This document shows positions 1 through 12,391 of a stretch of DNA of 64,000 nt, one piece after another (position 1 is the stretch's first letter; the number at the start of each line of letters is the position of its first letter). The stretch lies in contig OW028584.1 in assembly GCA_932294295.1 (NCBI GenBank), forward strand, positions 30,923,231 through 30,987,230, read 5' to 3'. The translations under genes were made by a program, and so were the position numbers. Under the pieces are notes generated by a model. It was not told the origin of the DNA, did no database searches, and saw only the letters and a program-made list of their open reading frames with translations. The DNA comes from Alitta virens (lineage: Eukaryota > Annelida > Polychaeta > Phyllodocida > Nereididae).

Positions 1-329
1 AGGAATTCCTTGCCTGTACGCTTGGAAAGGTCAATTCTCATCTCTAATGGCAGCTAATTTGCGTATGTCACCATCTCTACACATGATGGTGCTTCCTGAT
101 TTGCAAATATCTCCCAAGCAGTGTGCTGTCAGCTTTACCTAACTGAGTAAACTTTTTTTTTTTAGAATTGAGTGTAATCAATGCAAACAATACAAATTGA
201 TATGCAATTTCAAAAAAAATCTGTTAGACATTCAATGCCCTATATGCTATTAAGCTAATTTGTTTGTATTTAAGTCTAACTGGTAAACTAGAAAAAATAA
301 TTGCCATCAAGCTCAGGGCATTTCCTAAT

Positions 330-480
330 GTATTCAGCTACATCCTGATTGGCATTTGCAAATGACATAGCTGCCTCTTGAGATAAGAAGCCAATTAAGG
401 CAGTCAGTAAGTAGCCTTGGTATTAGTAAAGTATAAGTGCTGTCATCACTGTGCAATGTCATATATGTTGGCAAACGCCT
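330..480. repeat. Dispersed repeat, copy A
   Basis: This stretch shares an ordered series of words with 5748-5880 in the same orientation: CATAGCTGCC, GTAGCCTTGGTA, AAGTGCTG and GTTGG..AACGCCTGTG. It therefore looks like one copy of an interspersed repeat rather than unique upstream sequence of CCDC12. It directly abuts a tRNA-like segment. No coding potential is seen in 1-757 apart from repeats. Confidence 0.55.
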
Positions 481-547
481 GTGGGATAGCCTAATAGTTA
501 AGGCATCAGATCTGCAGAAGGCCGAGGTTTGATTCCTGGCCCAGGCA
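481..547 (+). repeat. tRNA-derived SINE head
   Basis: A tRNA-like block with an A-box-like word (GATAGCCTAATAGTTAAGGC) and, about 25 bases later, a B-box-like word (GAGGTTTGATTCCTG). This spacing and wording is the RNA polymerase III internal promoter of tRNA-derived SINEs. The ends do not form a tRNA acceptor stem, so it is not called as a functional tRNA. The SINE at 51600-51875 has a similar head. Confidence 0.6.
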
Positions 548-757
548 ATTCTATTTGAGCTACATCCAGCTGCTTAATGACTCTATTCTGGGGTTGTTTT
601 CAGTGTTGAAGCTGTAGAGACATATAAAATTGGTGCATGGTGTAAGATTGCATGCATACTGTGCCTATGGCAAGCTGGCAACATTTGAAAGAATGAGTAT
701 TGTCCACGAGGGGGAGTACAGATGTTGCGCCCTCTGGTGTTATTTTCTGTTGTTAAC

Positions 758-3700
758 ATGGGAGACGTTGGCAAGTTGGAGGAAGAAGCTTTGGCCAGAA
801 AAGAGCGTTTAAAGAAATGGAAACATAGAAGAGGGTTTCAAGACGAACAAATAGAGCCTCCTGACAAGAAGAAAGCAGTTTCCGATAACGGAAAGCTCCC
901 GAAGTAGGTATTGTTGGTCTAAGGAGTGATGCTGGGTGGGCGATAATGAAGTGTGTGGAATCCTGTAAAACGTATCTTTGCCAGACTTTGGCAAAGATCC
1001 TCCTTAACTTCAAGGCTGTCGATCTAAATTACCTGTACCTATACTGACCCGGGTAGTTCCATTGTTTAATGTTTATCCACGCTACTAAGATATCATCAAT
1101 TTGGAATTACATTTTACAATGTTCATCCACAGTGTGACTACACTATATACCAGCGATACCAGTACCTTTATGCCGCATGATAATAGTTCACAGAAGCATT
1201 TAGCGGAAAACTTTTTTGTAAACCAAAATCCGTCCAAGGCCTGTGCAATTCTAACAGACTAAGTGCCCTTTGTTATGGGTATACCACTGCCGTCATACTG
1301 AAAATGCTTTCGTCTTCTACGTCGACCATCTCTTCTAGATGGTGAGACAGAGTTCGAAACTGGGCCAAAATTTCTGGTTGTCTGCTCAGATTTTCAGTTG
1401 TCCCAAAAAAACAACTGTCAGTTGTCCAGCTGACAATTTGGTTGTCCTGGACAACTGGAAACCCGTTTATTTATCTTCATGTTAATTTATCTGTGTGCAT
1501 CATATAGCAAACTGATTATGTCTGTGACATGAATTACAAATTTCCGGTATGCTGGACATTGGCCACGAGGGTGTTCCCCATACCCATAACACCCTTGAAA
1601 TATCTTTATCCTGGGGCTGGTTTTTGATTATGCCCTTTACCCATAAATTAGGAGTATTGAATTCGTTCTCTGCCCAAGTAATTTCCTTTAAACACATAAA
1701 GGAGTTCCTAGGCTCAATGAGGAATATTCCTCTCTATATATACCGAGGTCTGTCTGATCATATTCATGGGTGGGATCTTGTGGCATAGCCTAGCAACCAA
1801 AGCACAAGCATAATAAATGTCTTATCACTCTTATGCACCACCCAGGAAAGGTACCCCAGGCAAATCACACAAAGTCGGCGTATTATCATAATGTTTTCAT
1901 GTGACCCACATGGTCAGAGCTGTCAAACTAACTAAACAATGTCTGATCATATTTTGATGCATGCACTATATTCTTTTATTCTATTCTGGTCTTAGCACTA
2001 GACGAATGCATAACTCTTATGATAGTCCAGTCATGCCTTCCTTATATGTGGACAGTTTATCAAAATTTCTCAGCAACTTGAGGGGTTACAGAACTGAAGG
2101 ACCTCTGATTCTGTTCAATTGCTGAACTGCTTTAGTATTGCCGAAAGTGTCGGCTTAAGATTACAAATTTAGAATTTTATTGTTGCCAAAAAATCTCCAT
2201 TGTAGTGGCACTTGGACTGAAATCAAGTTTTCTGTTGAATGCTTCTATTGAATGATCCAAGCTAATTTAAGATTTCATAATATTGAAATTACATTACTTC
2301 AGCTTATTTACAATTATGACAATAGTGAAGTAGTGGCATCTGTGTATTGTCTTTATTTATTAAGATAGGCATTTTTGTCTAATGCCAACATTTCTATAGT
2401 TATGTTTTGTCATATTTCCAGACCAGTCTTCAGAAGTTACAAGCCCCAGGATGAGTCATTGCAGGAATCACAGCTACCAAGTGCAAAACCCCTTGAAGGT
2501 ATATTTTCTATTGTAACCTTATCAACTTTGCCTAAATGGTAATTGTTTTGCAGTTTTGATAAAGTAAAATAGTTGGCAACAGTTTGTTCAGTGCTGAACC
2601 CTCTCATTATAAAAGTATGATGCATAGTTCAATGATCAATTAGAATTGCCTGTTAATTGTCCCATTCTTAAAGCTGTATACAGTGTAATTGTTACATTAA
2701 AACATACTTTAAATTTCAGTGGTGGAAAAAGTGAAAGATCAGCTGGAGGCTTCGAAACCAGTACCACTGGTGGATGAAGTGGTAAGTGAGAAGGGAAATG
2801 TAAAACAAAAGCTTAATTTTAAGTTTATCAAAAAGATGCTAATTGGCATTGTGATGAAGTAAAGGTGATAGTCTGCTCTACTGATATAATGACCCACAAT
2901 TTAATTCCCAGCATTAACAATCTTTTATAAATCTCAGTCTATCATGTGCCTAACACTCCAGCACAAGCTCCAGCAAATAAGTCAAGCTAGGCCTCAAAAC
3001 TAGCCAATCAGCAGAGACCCAAACATTATATTTAAATGATATGCCCCTGCCGTGACATGGCCTGACCAATACACCTGGCCAATGAGGTGAGGCCTTCAAC
3101 TCAAAAAGGGTAAAATTCTGTTGCAATGAATACAACCACCATTAACCACAAGGGTTTTGTTTACTCCAGAAATGGTCTGTATATGTTAATTAAAGCTATT
3201 AAAAGTGATTTTGTGGTATGTACACTATTTTCACACTCCATACATGTGAATATCATACACTGAATGAAGGACAAGCCCATCTAATTGTTTTAGTTAGTTT
3301 GACAGCTCTGACCACGTGGGTCACATGAATACATTATGATAATAAGCCGACTTTGCATGATTTGCCTGGGGTACCTTTCCTGGGTGTTGCAAAAGAGTGA
3401 TAAGACATTTATTATGCTTGTGCTTTGGTTGCTAGGCTAACGCAGAAGATCCCACCCAATGGGTATAAGTGACACTGTTTGGTTACTTAGGGGCCACATA
3501 CATTAAACACACCATAAAAGCTGCTAGTCTGCTTTCTGTAGCCTCAGTGTTGCATAATACTTATATCATGTCTGTACAGTGAAATTATTATTTTTCTCCA
3601 GGATTTGGCCAGTTTAGCTCCAAGGAAACCAGACTGGGACTTGAAGAGAGATTTATCAAAGAAATTGGAAAAATTAGAAAAACGAACACAGCGAGCTATT

Positions 3701-4369
3701 GCAGAATTGATAAGTAAGACTTTCTTTTGCTCTTTGTAAAAAAAAAATGTGTCGTTAGCAAGTAATCAGATCAGTAAGGTTGAATAAGGAATAATACCGT
3801 ACATTTGCCGTTTGGTAATTATTCAGAGTTAAATGACAAAGAACGTAAATTTTATATAAATGGAATGCTCCAATATTAATTTATATCAGTCTTCTGAGAT
3901 GGTTAGATAAGTGCTCGTCTCAGTAAACAACATTACAGCACTTATCGCCACAGCACTGACGACTGAAACTTTTCAAAAGTTTTGCAAACATCTTGGCTTG
4001 TGGTTGTTATGTCATTTATGTTTTTGGTTTGTAATTATGTGACCAACTTTTGGCCCCAAGTTAGAACAGGAAAGAGGGAGATTATGAGACATGTTGGGGT
4101 AAAAACTTAAGCAGACAAGTGGGTTGATATCTTTGCAACAGTCATTTTCACATCTGGTTTCAGACCCCAAAAGTTTCAATCATCGGTGCTGTGGCGATAA
4201 GTGCTGTTGGGGTCCTAGTTGGGGGAAGCATATTCATATATATAGTATATTTTACATAATTGGATCTCACTTTTTCTGTTAAATAGGGGATCGATTAAAA
4301 AGTGGACAGGAAGACCTTGTGAATGCTATAAACTCCCAACCTGCGGCAGCTGAGGATGATGACGATTAA
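758..4369 (+). CDS. CCDC12: CCDC12, coiled-coil domain-containing protein 12 (Cwf18 family)
   Basis: Five coding exons: 758-903, 2422-2498, 2720-2781, 3602-3713 and 4287-4369. All introns are GT-AG and the phases agree, giving 159 aa; human CCDC12 is about 166 aa. Recognition rests on the N-terminal VGKLEEEALARKERLKKWK-like start and on the C-terminal block with APRKPDWDLKRDL followed by KRTQRAIAELI, the family's most conserved part. It ends in an acidic DDDD tail. The family (fission yeast cwf18) belongs to the activated spliceosome (Prp19/NTC-related), so a nuclear pre-mRNA splicing role is expected. The start is the first ATG in frame with the conserved N terminus. An AATAAA lies at 4475-4480. 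The gene is convergent with the ankyrin/SOCS gene, whose stop is only about 340 bp away. Introns 1 and 3 carry inverted copies of a repeat. Confidence 0.93.
1763..1935. repeat. Inverted repeat arm 1 in CCDC12 intron 1
   Basis: About 170 bp that is nearly the reverse complement of 3290-3468. Shared words include GGGTGGGATCTT, CAACCAAAGCACAAGC, TGTCTTATCACTCTT and GACAGCTCTGACCA in reverse. The DNA between the arms contains CCDC12 exons 2 and 3. The arms are therefore two insertions of one repeat in opposite orientation, not ends of one transposon. Confidence 0.75.
3290..3468. repeat. Inverted repeat arm 2 in CCDC12 intron 3
   Basis: Reverse-complement partner of 1763-1935. The shared block starts near GACAGCTCTGACCACG and runs to GATCCCACCCA with few differences. 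Together the arms could fold into a long hairpin around exons 2 and 3 in the pre-mRNA. Confidence 0.75.
3935..4207. repeat. Palindromic MITE-like repeat in CCDC12 intron 4
   Basis: The ends are inverted: ACAGCACTTATCGCCACAGC at 3935 and its reverse complement GCTGTGGCGATAAGTGCTGT ending at 4207. The homology continues inward through GAAACTTT / AAAGTTTC. There is no open reading frame inside. A clean target-site duplication was not found. Confidence 0.65.
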
Positions 4370-4710
4370 CTCTGTATATATTTGTACAGCATAATGTATA
4401 TAGTTTGTATATGAAAATATATGGTATGGATTACATGTACACATAATTATTGTTTATTTCTTCATATTTTAATTAATAAATAGTGAACAAAAATTCTCAC
4501 AATTACCAGTTTATTCAATACATTATTAAACCCATAAAATATGTAACATAATTTTGTGTTGACAAATATATCAATAAGATATAATGCTGTTAAGCCTGCG
4601 CATAAACAGTACTAGCCACCCTATAATTTTACATTTAACAGTCATGGTTGTCCAAATAAATTGTCTCTACAACATTCATCAAATGAAACATTATGATATA
4701 TTTTGCATGA

Positions 4711-7700
4711 CTAGAAGTCAAATTTGAGCATTTTTTCCTTGACAGCCGTAGGCAGAGGTAACTGGCTAAATTTGAAAGCCTTTCTATCAAAGTGCAAGTA
4801 AATTTTAACAGCGCAAATGTGTTGTAAAGTGGCTGTCGTTGAGAGGAGGTGTTTTAATTGGTCAAGAAACGCAGATCTCTCTGAGTTCATATCACCATCT
4901 GGGCTTTTCAAAAGGTTAGGCACATCACCATAGAGAAAACTCTTCAGACAAGCGGACGAAATATCATGGCTCGATACGCTGTAAAATAAATTGAACAGCT
5001 GCAGAATTTGAGTAGGTTCATAACAACTTAACTGGTCAGCATCTTGACCCGATTCTGTTCCCGTAACAGACTTCCAGTACATGTGGAGCAGATGTAATAG
5101 AGGATAAACAGGTGCCCTTGATGACGGTTGTTGGAGGGGTTGTGGCAGAGATGACAAGGATGCTGATACCCCCCCAACATCTGGGTCAGCTCCATGCCGT
5201 AGCATCAGTGTCAATAAATCACAAGTCACTTGATAGGGGATGAACCTTGATTGCGTGATGAGGCAGTAAAACAAGTAAGCTAAGTCTGAGGAATGTTCAG
5301 GTCGACTGACGAGCCCTCTTTGTGATACCGGGGTGTATCCAGTCTCCAGCAAAGCTTGAGTAATCTCTGTTATGCAGTCCATGTATCGTTTACTGACCAT
5401 GTGGGCAATGTGCTGGTCTTGTGACACCCCTTCAAGTTGACGTATGTTCAGGATGTGAGTGAACAAAAGACGGAATAAGCTTTCAGTTTGGGTGGAGCTT
5501 CCCACTGTACGAGATATGGACTCTCCACCATTATACTGGTGCAGGAGGCGAATGCATTCTACGAGGAGATCAGTGCAGGTGCTTCTGCCTTCTGTCAAAG
5601 CCTGAAATGAGATCCAAAAAGAGCTGCGTTTAGATTTTTAAAAAGACCAGATCGTTGGTATAACAGAACCAGTATGAATTTACAATATTTTAAGTTATAA
5701 TTTGAACGAACTAAACTTTGAAATAATATGGTGCAGAGTAAGTGGAAGATTAAAGCACAGGCATCATAGCTGCCACCTGAGAAGTGAATTTGGCCAATTA
5801 GTAGCCTTGGTATAGTATTAGTTAGTGTTTTACCGCTAAGTGCTGCCACCACACTATCATGTTGGTGAACGCCTGTGATTATAATTACATTTACAGCATG
5901 CAAGGTAATGGTCGCAGGAACTCTACGATTTAATAAGCAAAAGCTTACAAGATAATGTTATATGTTTGTGAGCTATTATTACCTGCCAGGAATTGCTGAA
6001 GATGGTGTTGTATCCCGTCTTGCAAAGCAACCACAAAGGACGTTCATTGGTTGCGTTACAAAAATTTGGATTGGCACGGTTGCTTAATAGTAAGTGCAGC
6101 AGTTCATGCGTGACCATCAGAGGGCACGGACTAGTCAAGAGGATGTGAAGAGCTCGGTCTCCTGATAAATTGCAAATATTCGGATTACATCTCGCTTGGA
6201 GAAGAAGACGTGCTGAGGCTATCACTTCCCAATAGATGTTCTCTTCTGACCTGAAATGAATCACATACTATTATACGCAAAAAAATAAAATAAAATAGCA
6301 AGGAGATTGGACAAATATTAAAACAATGGGGAGAAATAGTAGCAGACCCTACAGGGGGCACTACGACCGTAATACATGAAAAGACAATAAGATGACGTCA
6401 TTAAATAATTGCTACATACATGACGTCACAAAATAGATGAAGTCATCAAATAATACTTATCTGCTACGGTGTCAGTGACCTCATGCTAATTTTTCTCCCC
6501 ATTGGTTTATTGGCATTGGATTGATTTTCAGGTAATATTTACAAGTTTAGGAAAATCACGGTAAAAGCATATCATCACATGAGGGTGATGCACCAGAAGC
6601 TTGAAAAGCTGTTCATGTAATGCATGCCTATTTGCAGAAATTTTGAAATATATGTAATGAATTTTAAAAGGGCTACATTTACATATTACACACATAACAG
6701 TGATCCAAATGACAAGCTTCATCATAATTCAGTAGTTTGAATTTTTTTTCAAAGTTGTTTTCAATATTCTCTAATTACTGAGCCAATAGGCCTAACATCA
6801 GTTTTTTAATTTCCCCAACCAAGGCAACAAAATTTTGTAAATTACTTTACTTTCCATTAATCAGGCCTTCAAACTAACTTTATTCAAATTAAAAATAGCA
6901 CCCCAGTAAAAAAAAGGTCTTATAAAGGGATCAATGTTTATTGTCCATTCCAATATCTGAGTAACACCAAATCGGGATAGTTTGAAGAAGATATTAGTTT
7001 CCCTGTGGATGCAGCATCACTACAACTAACATTACTTAATCATTAATAATCATTAACAATTCAAAATTTATTGAATACACACCTGTTACGGTCCTTCTTC
7101 AGCAATTCTGGCATGTTCTTCAACAAAAGCATCAGAGCAGAATTTCCAGAATCATCAACGACGTTGATGTTCATGTTTAGGCCACAGTTCAACAGATATT
7201 CAACACATCCGGAGAGACCTAGAAGAAGAGATGCGCATCGTGTACTAACTGTGATGCATACAAAAAAGTTTTTCATATTTTTGACAGAATAAACACTGGC
7301 ATTATACAAGTTGGTCAGACTGAAAAATAATTTACTTTTTCTTTTTTCAGGAGACTTTACATTAAAAACAAATCCTCCCCCCTCCTTAATAATAACGTTT
7401 TTTCAATCCACTCAACAAATTGATTAATACCATCCTAGTGTTAGTATGAATACTATTTGCTTAACAGAGAATATCATGGATCAAATACGGTGGAACCATC
7501 CAGCATGAATGAGGATTTACAGTGTTCAAGACTCGTCAAATTTAGTACTGGTCCGCATGGACCAGTAAGTCCAACAAGGTGTTGGTCCGTTCACATTGTT
7601 ACTGGTCCATAACTAAGCGCAACCCCTAGCACTGAGTACTTCTGGCACACAGGTTTATCATGTTTGTTTATGTGTGGAGCAGTGTCCATGTCAACCATGC

Positions 7701-10457
7701 TCATATTACTCAAGATTATTAACTTTCAAAATTGGCAGGAATGACATTTTTATATCAGAATCTACAGGAAGGGATGCTTATAATTATTAATCAAAAGTAC
7801 CCATGTTACCACAAACTACATATCATTAACTTCTACTTTTCCAGTAAAATGTACCCTCCTGCCCACACTACAATTACTTTAAAATATTGTATGTGGTACA
7901 TATATGAATATAAATATAAAATTTAATATTATTCATATTTACTAAAGCAGTAATTAAAATCACAAAATTAAAGTGGAATAGATCTACAAAGCTATTGTTG
8001 AAAGACTTAGCAGCCTTTGAGCAGTCAATTGCACTTAAGCCGAAAGCATTGGGGACTTGACACTTCCATTGAACTGTTGAAGATGCCACAGAGTCAATTG
8101 CAATCTGTGTGCTCCACTTCTATGGATTATGTCTTTGACCAATATTGCAATCAAACAGTTCACATAACTGACAGATTGGAGGCAAAATAAAGCCCATTTA
8201 ATGAGCTAATTAGCTACTCGCTCACACGGACCAGTGCTATCATTCTCCTGCTCGCCGTGCGCCGTAAAAGTCGGGTCGGGCGAACGGGCGAGCGTCTAAT
8301 GCGAACACTGGATTTATAACCAAAACTTGCAATACAATAAGCTATAACATAATGTGAAAATGTTCAAGAAGTAGATCTAGAACAACATAAGTTCACTCTC
8401 AAGGGTGCATCTAAATTTAGGCTTTATCATGCTGCAAATTCTTTGCACCTACCAGCTACAGAATTGACATCTTGGAATAACAAATGAAGTAGCGTTTCTC
8501 TCCGTTTTGTCAGTGCCATTACAGTGCTACCAGACTGGACCAGTAGTTGCAGAAGGAATTCGCGGCCCCATTTAACAGCGTACTGAATCGGCAAATACCC
8601 CGCGGGATCAGTTAAAGTCACACTTTCTCTGTTCTGAGTCAGTAGATATCTTAAAGCATTCAATTTTCCCTCTCTGCAAGCAATGTGTAAAGGAGGTATT
8701 CTGTTTGTAGAATTGTGGCCATGGTCGAGCAAAACTTTTAGACACTTTACATTGTCTGATATTATTGCAAAATACAGTGGATAATCCGTGTACTTCTTCT
8801 TGCTGTTCGATGAACATGCTGGGACCCATGTCATTGTCTGCGGATTGTATAAAGAGGTCGATTTATCCACATGATCGTCCGGGAAACAGACGCTAGCCAT
8901 ACATTCTGGATCACTTCCATAATCAAGCAGCATTTCCATTAAATCACTTTTGCCAAGTTTTGCTGCCAAATGCAGTGGACGGTTACAACCTAGAGAGTTG
9001 AGATCAGCACCCTGTTTTATCAAATAACTGCAAGTCACAGGCAGGTCAGATTTGATGGCATACTGAAGTAGATTCATGCCCGTTGGGTCGCTCAAATTAA
9101 TTGTCTCTGCAATGTGTGGTGTGGACTTGAACAGCTCTTCTAGATTAGAACATATCTCTTCATCTGTTACTCCTATGTTGTGACATAAGGCCTGAAATTA
9201 AAGCATATTTAACTGCCGTGAGCATCAGCATATAAAGTTGTATTCGAACCCGAAAACTTGCTACCTAATTTCCAGGTAAGACTCTAGCATTTCACAAGTT
9301 CTCTTTTAATTTTACATATCATAATTCATAGACTTGGTATGATCATGGAGTCATAACTCCATGGTATGATGCACTTGGATACTTTTTTTTCCTAACACCT
9401 AGAAAGATTTTACTGACGCGGTCTATTCACAAAATGAAAAATCCACACAGGAATTAGCAATGACATAATAAATTTTTAAGTTTACCTAATGCTCGAGCAT
9501 TATAAGAACTTCTAAAAATCCCGTGAAACAGGTACACAACATAAACAAATGATAAACTTCTTACATCTGTAGAATTGTTAAATTTTCTCTAGAATATATT
9601 ACGTGTCTCTCTTACTTTAACCGCTTGTTCCTGCACATGTACAATTGCCAGCCACTGTTTCCTGTCTAGTGCAGAAACAAATGGCTTCCGTATACAGCCA
9701 CTTGAACTGGGCTCCATAACGCCCTCTTCGTCGCTCCGCAGCTGATCCGCAACAATGAACTTTTTCATCCATCGAAACATTGGTATGCCTAGTACCGGAC
9801 TCTGAAAACGAAAAGTAGATAAGTGGAATGTCATTCTCTCTCATCGCTTCATCTTTCCGAATGATATGCATTAATAAAACAAAGCTGGTAAAAAAATATA
9901 TATACATGTGTCATATGATAAAAGTATTTCATGTTCACTTTAACCATTAACAGCAAAGAAATCAAATGTTGGTCCACCACATAGAACATAGCACAGACGT
10001 ATGCACCTACATAACCTGACAGCCTTTTGTATGTAAATTAACCACTGTTTCAACTTCCAAGTGTTTGACAGTGTTCCGGAATTTCCCGACACTGAGCTCA
10101 TTCAATTCAAAGATTTTGTGAGAACTACAAACACATGCACCGATATTGGCAATAATTGGCAATAATGAAGTTAAAAAATGTAAAAGTTAACTACACATAT
10201 CTCCTACAATGCTAATTAACTGTAAAAATAATATTTTACCAAGTTTTCATTCAGCTGACACCTGACAACAATTGATGTCTCGCGCTGCTCACGAAGTCCG
10301 CATTTCGTAAAACAAGAAAACCAGCTGCAAGGCGTGTGCCTTCTCAACCGCTATGCAGATTGCGCTCCGCAAGTTGTACAAAACACGTACCACTTACTGG
10401 TAAAGTATTTATTCGTAAAGGTGCACTTTGAATCATCCCTCCCTTTGATTGAGCCAT
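4711..10457 (-). CDS. Ankyrin-repeat and SOCS-box (ASB-like) protein
   Basis: Six coding exons on the minus strand: 10457-10398, 9801-9616, 9191-8453, 7218-7083, 6250-5983 and 5601-4711. GT-AG junctions and phases agree, giving 759 aa. Residues about 115-460 hold ankyrin repeats, for example GADLNSLGCNRPLHLAAKLG, PPLHIACREGKLNALRYLL and SGDRALHILL. The last 48 residues form a SOCS box: a BC-box (TLQHICAVKI, consensus T/S-L-x3-C-x3-hydrophobic) followed by LPLP, the Cullin-5 box motif. Such proteins bind Elongin B/C and Cullin-5 and act as ubiquitin-ligase substrate receptors. The region about 465-700 has no motif I recognise, and I cannot assign a vertebrate ASB orthologue. The start is the only ATG before the 5' splice site of a short first exon (MAQSKGG...). 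It is convergent with CCDC12. Introns contain several MITEs. Confidence 0.88.
5748..5880. repeat. Dispersed repeat, copy B
   Basis: Same-orientation diverged relative of 330-480, inside intron 5 of the ankyrin/SOCS gene. Shared words are CATAGCTGCC, CCAATTA, GTAGCCTTGGTAT, AAGTGCTG and TGTTGG..AACGCCTGTG. Confidence 0.55.
6324..6504. mobile_element. Palindromic MITE with two CRE palindromes
   Basis: Inverted ends CAATGGGGAGAAA (6324) and TTTCTCCCCATTG (ending 6504). It is 181 bp, non-coding, and lies in an intron of the ankyrin/SOCS gene. Inside are two perfect TGACGTCA words (6393-6400 and 6421-6428), the CREB/ATF consensus. No convincing target-site duplication is visible. Confidence 0.65.
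7520..8310. mobile_element. hAT-like non-autonomous element
   Basis: Terminal words CAGTGTTC at 7520 and GAACACTG ending at 8310, with subterminal GGTCCG/CGGACC words at both sides. The flanks share GATTTA, so the 8-bp duplication would be imperfect. It lies in an intron of the ankyrin/SOCS gene, and short ORFs inside look like chance. The hAT call rests on the CAGTG-type ends and an approximate duplication. Confidence 0.5.
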
Positions 10458-10980
10458 TTTCTTAGTAATTACTAGACTCATTTTTCAGATTCAGCATATA
10501 ATATATAGATATTCTATATAAACCAGTTGTCGCTTTTGTAGTAATTAGATGTCTACACCTATATGAATATTGTTTTTATGCATGTATATATTTATACCCT
10601 TATCTTATTCTAGATAGATAGGTAAACTTTATTTCAGATTCAGTACATAATATAGAGCTATATAGGCCCTATATGTAGATATTCTATATATATTTAAACC
10701 AGTTGTCACTTTTGTAATGCATACAAGAATATTTTATACATGTTTATGTGCCCTTATCTTTTCATTCATAAATCACTCTTTAGTAACAATAATATACATG
10801 TAAATAATTTCATGGTATTAATTAATTAATTATTTATTCATTTAGAGTAATTGCTGGCATTAATTGTTACGGAAAGAGGATCAAAGGCAAAGACAGAAAG
10901 TCATCAACATTGACAAAGTGCCCGAACAGACCTGTCATTGGCAGTCCAATTTATTATTTAAATCGTTATCACATGTTGAT

Positions 10981-11115
10981 ATTTTTGAGAATACGGGAAT
11001 TTATTCCACGAAGTTGTCATATTTAACACAATGGAATAAATTCCTGTTTCTCAGCCTTCGGCTTCGTGCAATAGGACAACTTCGTGAAATAAATAGCTGC
11101 AGTATTCTCAAAAAT
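10981..11115. repeat. Palindromic MITE-like repeat
   Basis: Inverted blocks ATTTTTGAGAATAC..GGAATTTATTCCACGAAGTTGTC and GACAACTTCGTG..GTATTCTCAAAAAT surround a short spacer. The 107-aa plus-strand ORF here is a by-product of the palindrome and is not a gene. Confidence 0.6.
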
Positions 11116-11399
11116 AAACGTGTGTTTAGAGTTTATTTATTTTTACCAATCTCCGCAAATACAATTTTACAACTTAATGTAACATAATACATTAATATCA
11201 CAAAACTGACTGGTAATGGGGGTACACCCCCGAGTATAACAATATACAGTAACCCATAGGGTGGATGCCCCCCCAGTAAAAGTAATTTTTTACTCAATCA
11301 AAAATACAGAATATATAAAACAAGGCAACAAGAAAACGAGAAAAAAGAAAAATAAACAATCCATGGACTTAATTTTCGTATTATCAGCACAATTTTTCA

Positions 11400-11800
11400 A
11401 TGAAAAAAAAAATATATATATATATATATAATTCTAATAATGATTGAAACGTGAGTTTGAATAGGTTTTTACAAAATATATTTTAGTATCTACATTTCTT
11501 AATTGCTGTGGTAAATGCAGCCAAAGGTGCGAAGCTCTTCCTAAAAAACGTTTATTATAAAACTGAAGGGTATGAATAGGTGTTTGCAAAATGTTTCTAT
11601 TTCTAGTTGCTTGGTTATGCGATGGAATTTCAAATAAATTGGCAATACGTTTTGGCAGAGTATCATTCACATACCTATATATGAAATACCTAACAGAGAC
11701 AAATCTACTAAATCTTCTAACACAAGAATCTCAGCTTTCTTATAAAATGGGCTTAAAACTTATAGTATCAACACAATTATGAATAATGCTTTTTATCTTT
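11400..11800 (-). mobile_element. 5'-truncated LINE, 3' end of the RT ORF
   Basis: The minus strand encodes a C-terminal LINE segment at 11434-11670 with the pattern NLFEIPSHNQATRNRN and RASHLWLHLPQQLRN. This is the post-RT tail seen in CR1/Jockey-type ORF2 proteins. Upstream codons on the same strand (to about 11800) are related but interrupted by a stop. The 3' end runs into a TA microsatellite near 11405-11430, as is usual for such LINEs. Confidence 0.65.
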
Positions 11801-12391
11801 GTATTTGTGAAATATGTTTATGTGTTGATACTAATAGTTCATAAAATAGTTTTATCCTGAGCATTTTGTGCACTTGCAATAAAATAACTTTGAAATAGAT
11901 CATATGGTTTCGTTTTTAATTATTTGTGATACAATTGAAGTAGCTGTTATTTTTAGTTAAATACAGCGAATTTACGTAACCTTGACGTAAACTGTAACAG
12001 TCCTGATATTGCACTGAATTTACCTGTAAATATTTAGTTAAACATACATTCCTAATGTGATTTTTCAGTATAAACTTTTCTTTTATTCGTTATACTGTAA
12101 AATAAATCTGTAATACGGTAACTTCTTTGAGTGTATAGTCTGGAATGATATGAAGAACATATATAATACTATGCCAACAGATCAATAAATTAAAAAATAT
12201 GAGTAATGAACAGAGCATGACGCTTGGGACAAAATTAACTTCACGCTAAGCGATGTAATAAATGTGAGCTACAGATATTTTCAGAACTTTTTTTGCTGCT
12301 TGATTAGTTACATAATTTCTTCAATAAGGCATTAAATGTGGAAATTTTCCTATTCCTAGTATTTAGTGTGGAGAGTCTCTCTATTAAAGAT

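Larger units (their letters stand above)
10458..12391. other. Intergenic, repeat-rich, no gene seen
   Basis: Upstream of the ankyrin/SOCS gene. Contents are A+T-rich DNA with short duplicated blocks (10500-10720 repeats an ATATAGATATTCTATATA-type segment), a palindromic element and a LINE tail, listed separately. No host coding exon is recognised. A promoter for the minus-strand gene must lie just above 10457, but no TATA box is evident. Confidence 0.5.

Noticed and set aside
1763..3468. A single 1.7-kb transposon bounded by inverted repeats
   Set aside because: The interval contains conserved CCDC12 exons 2 and 3, so the arms must be separate insertions.
10864..11187. 107-aa ORF
   Set aside because: Lies across a palindromic element; no protein features.
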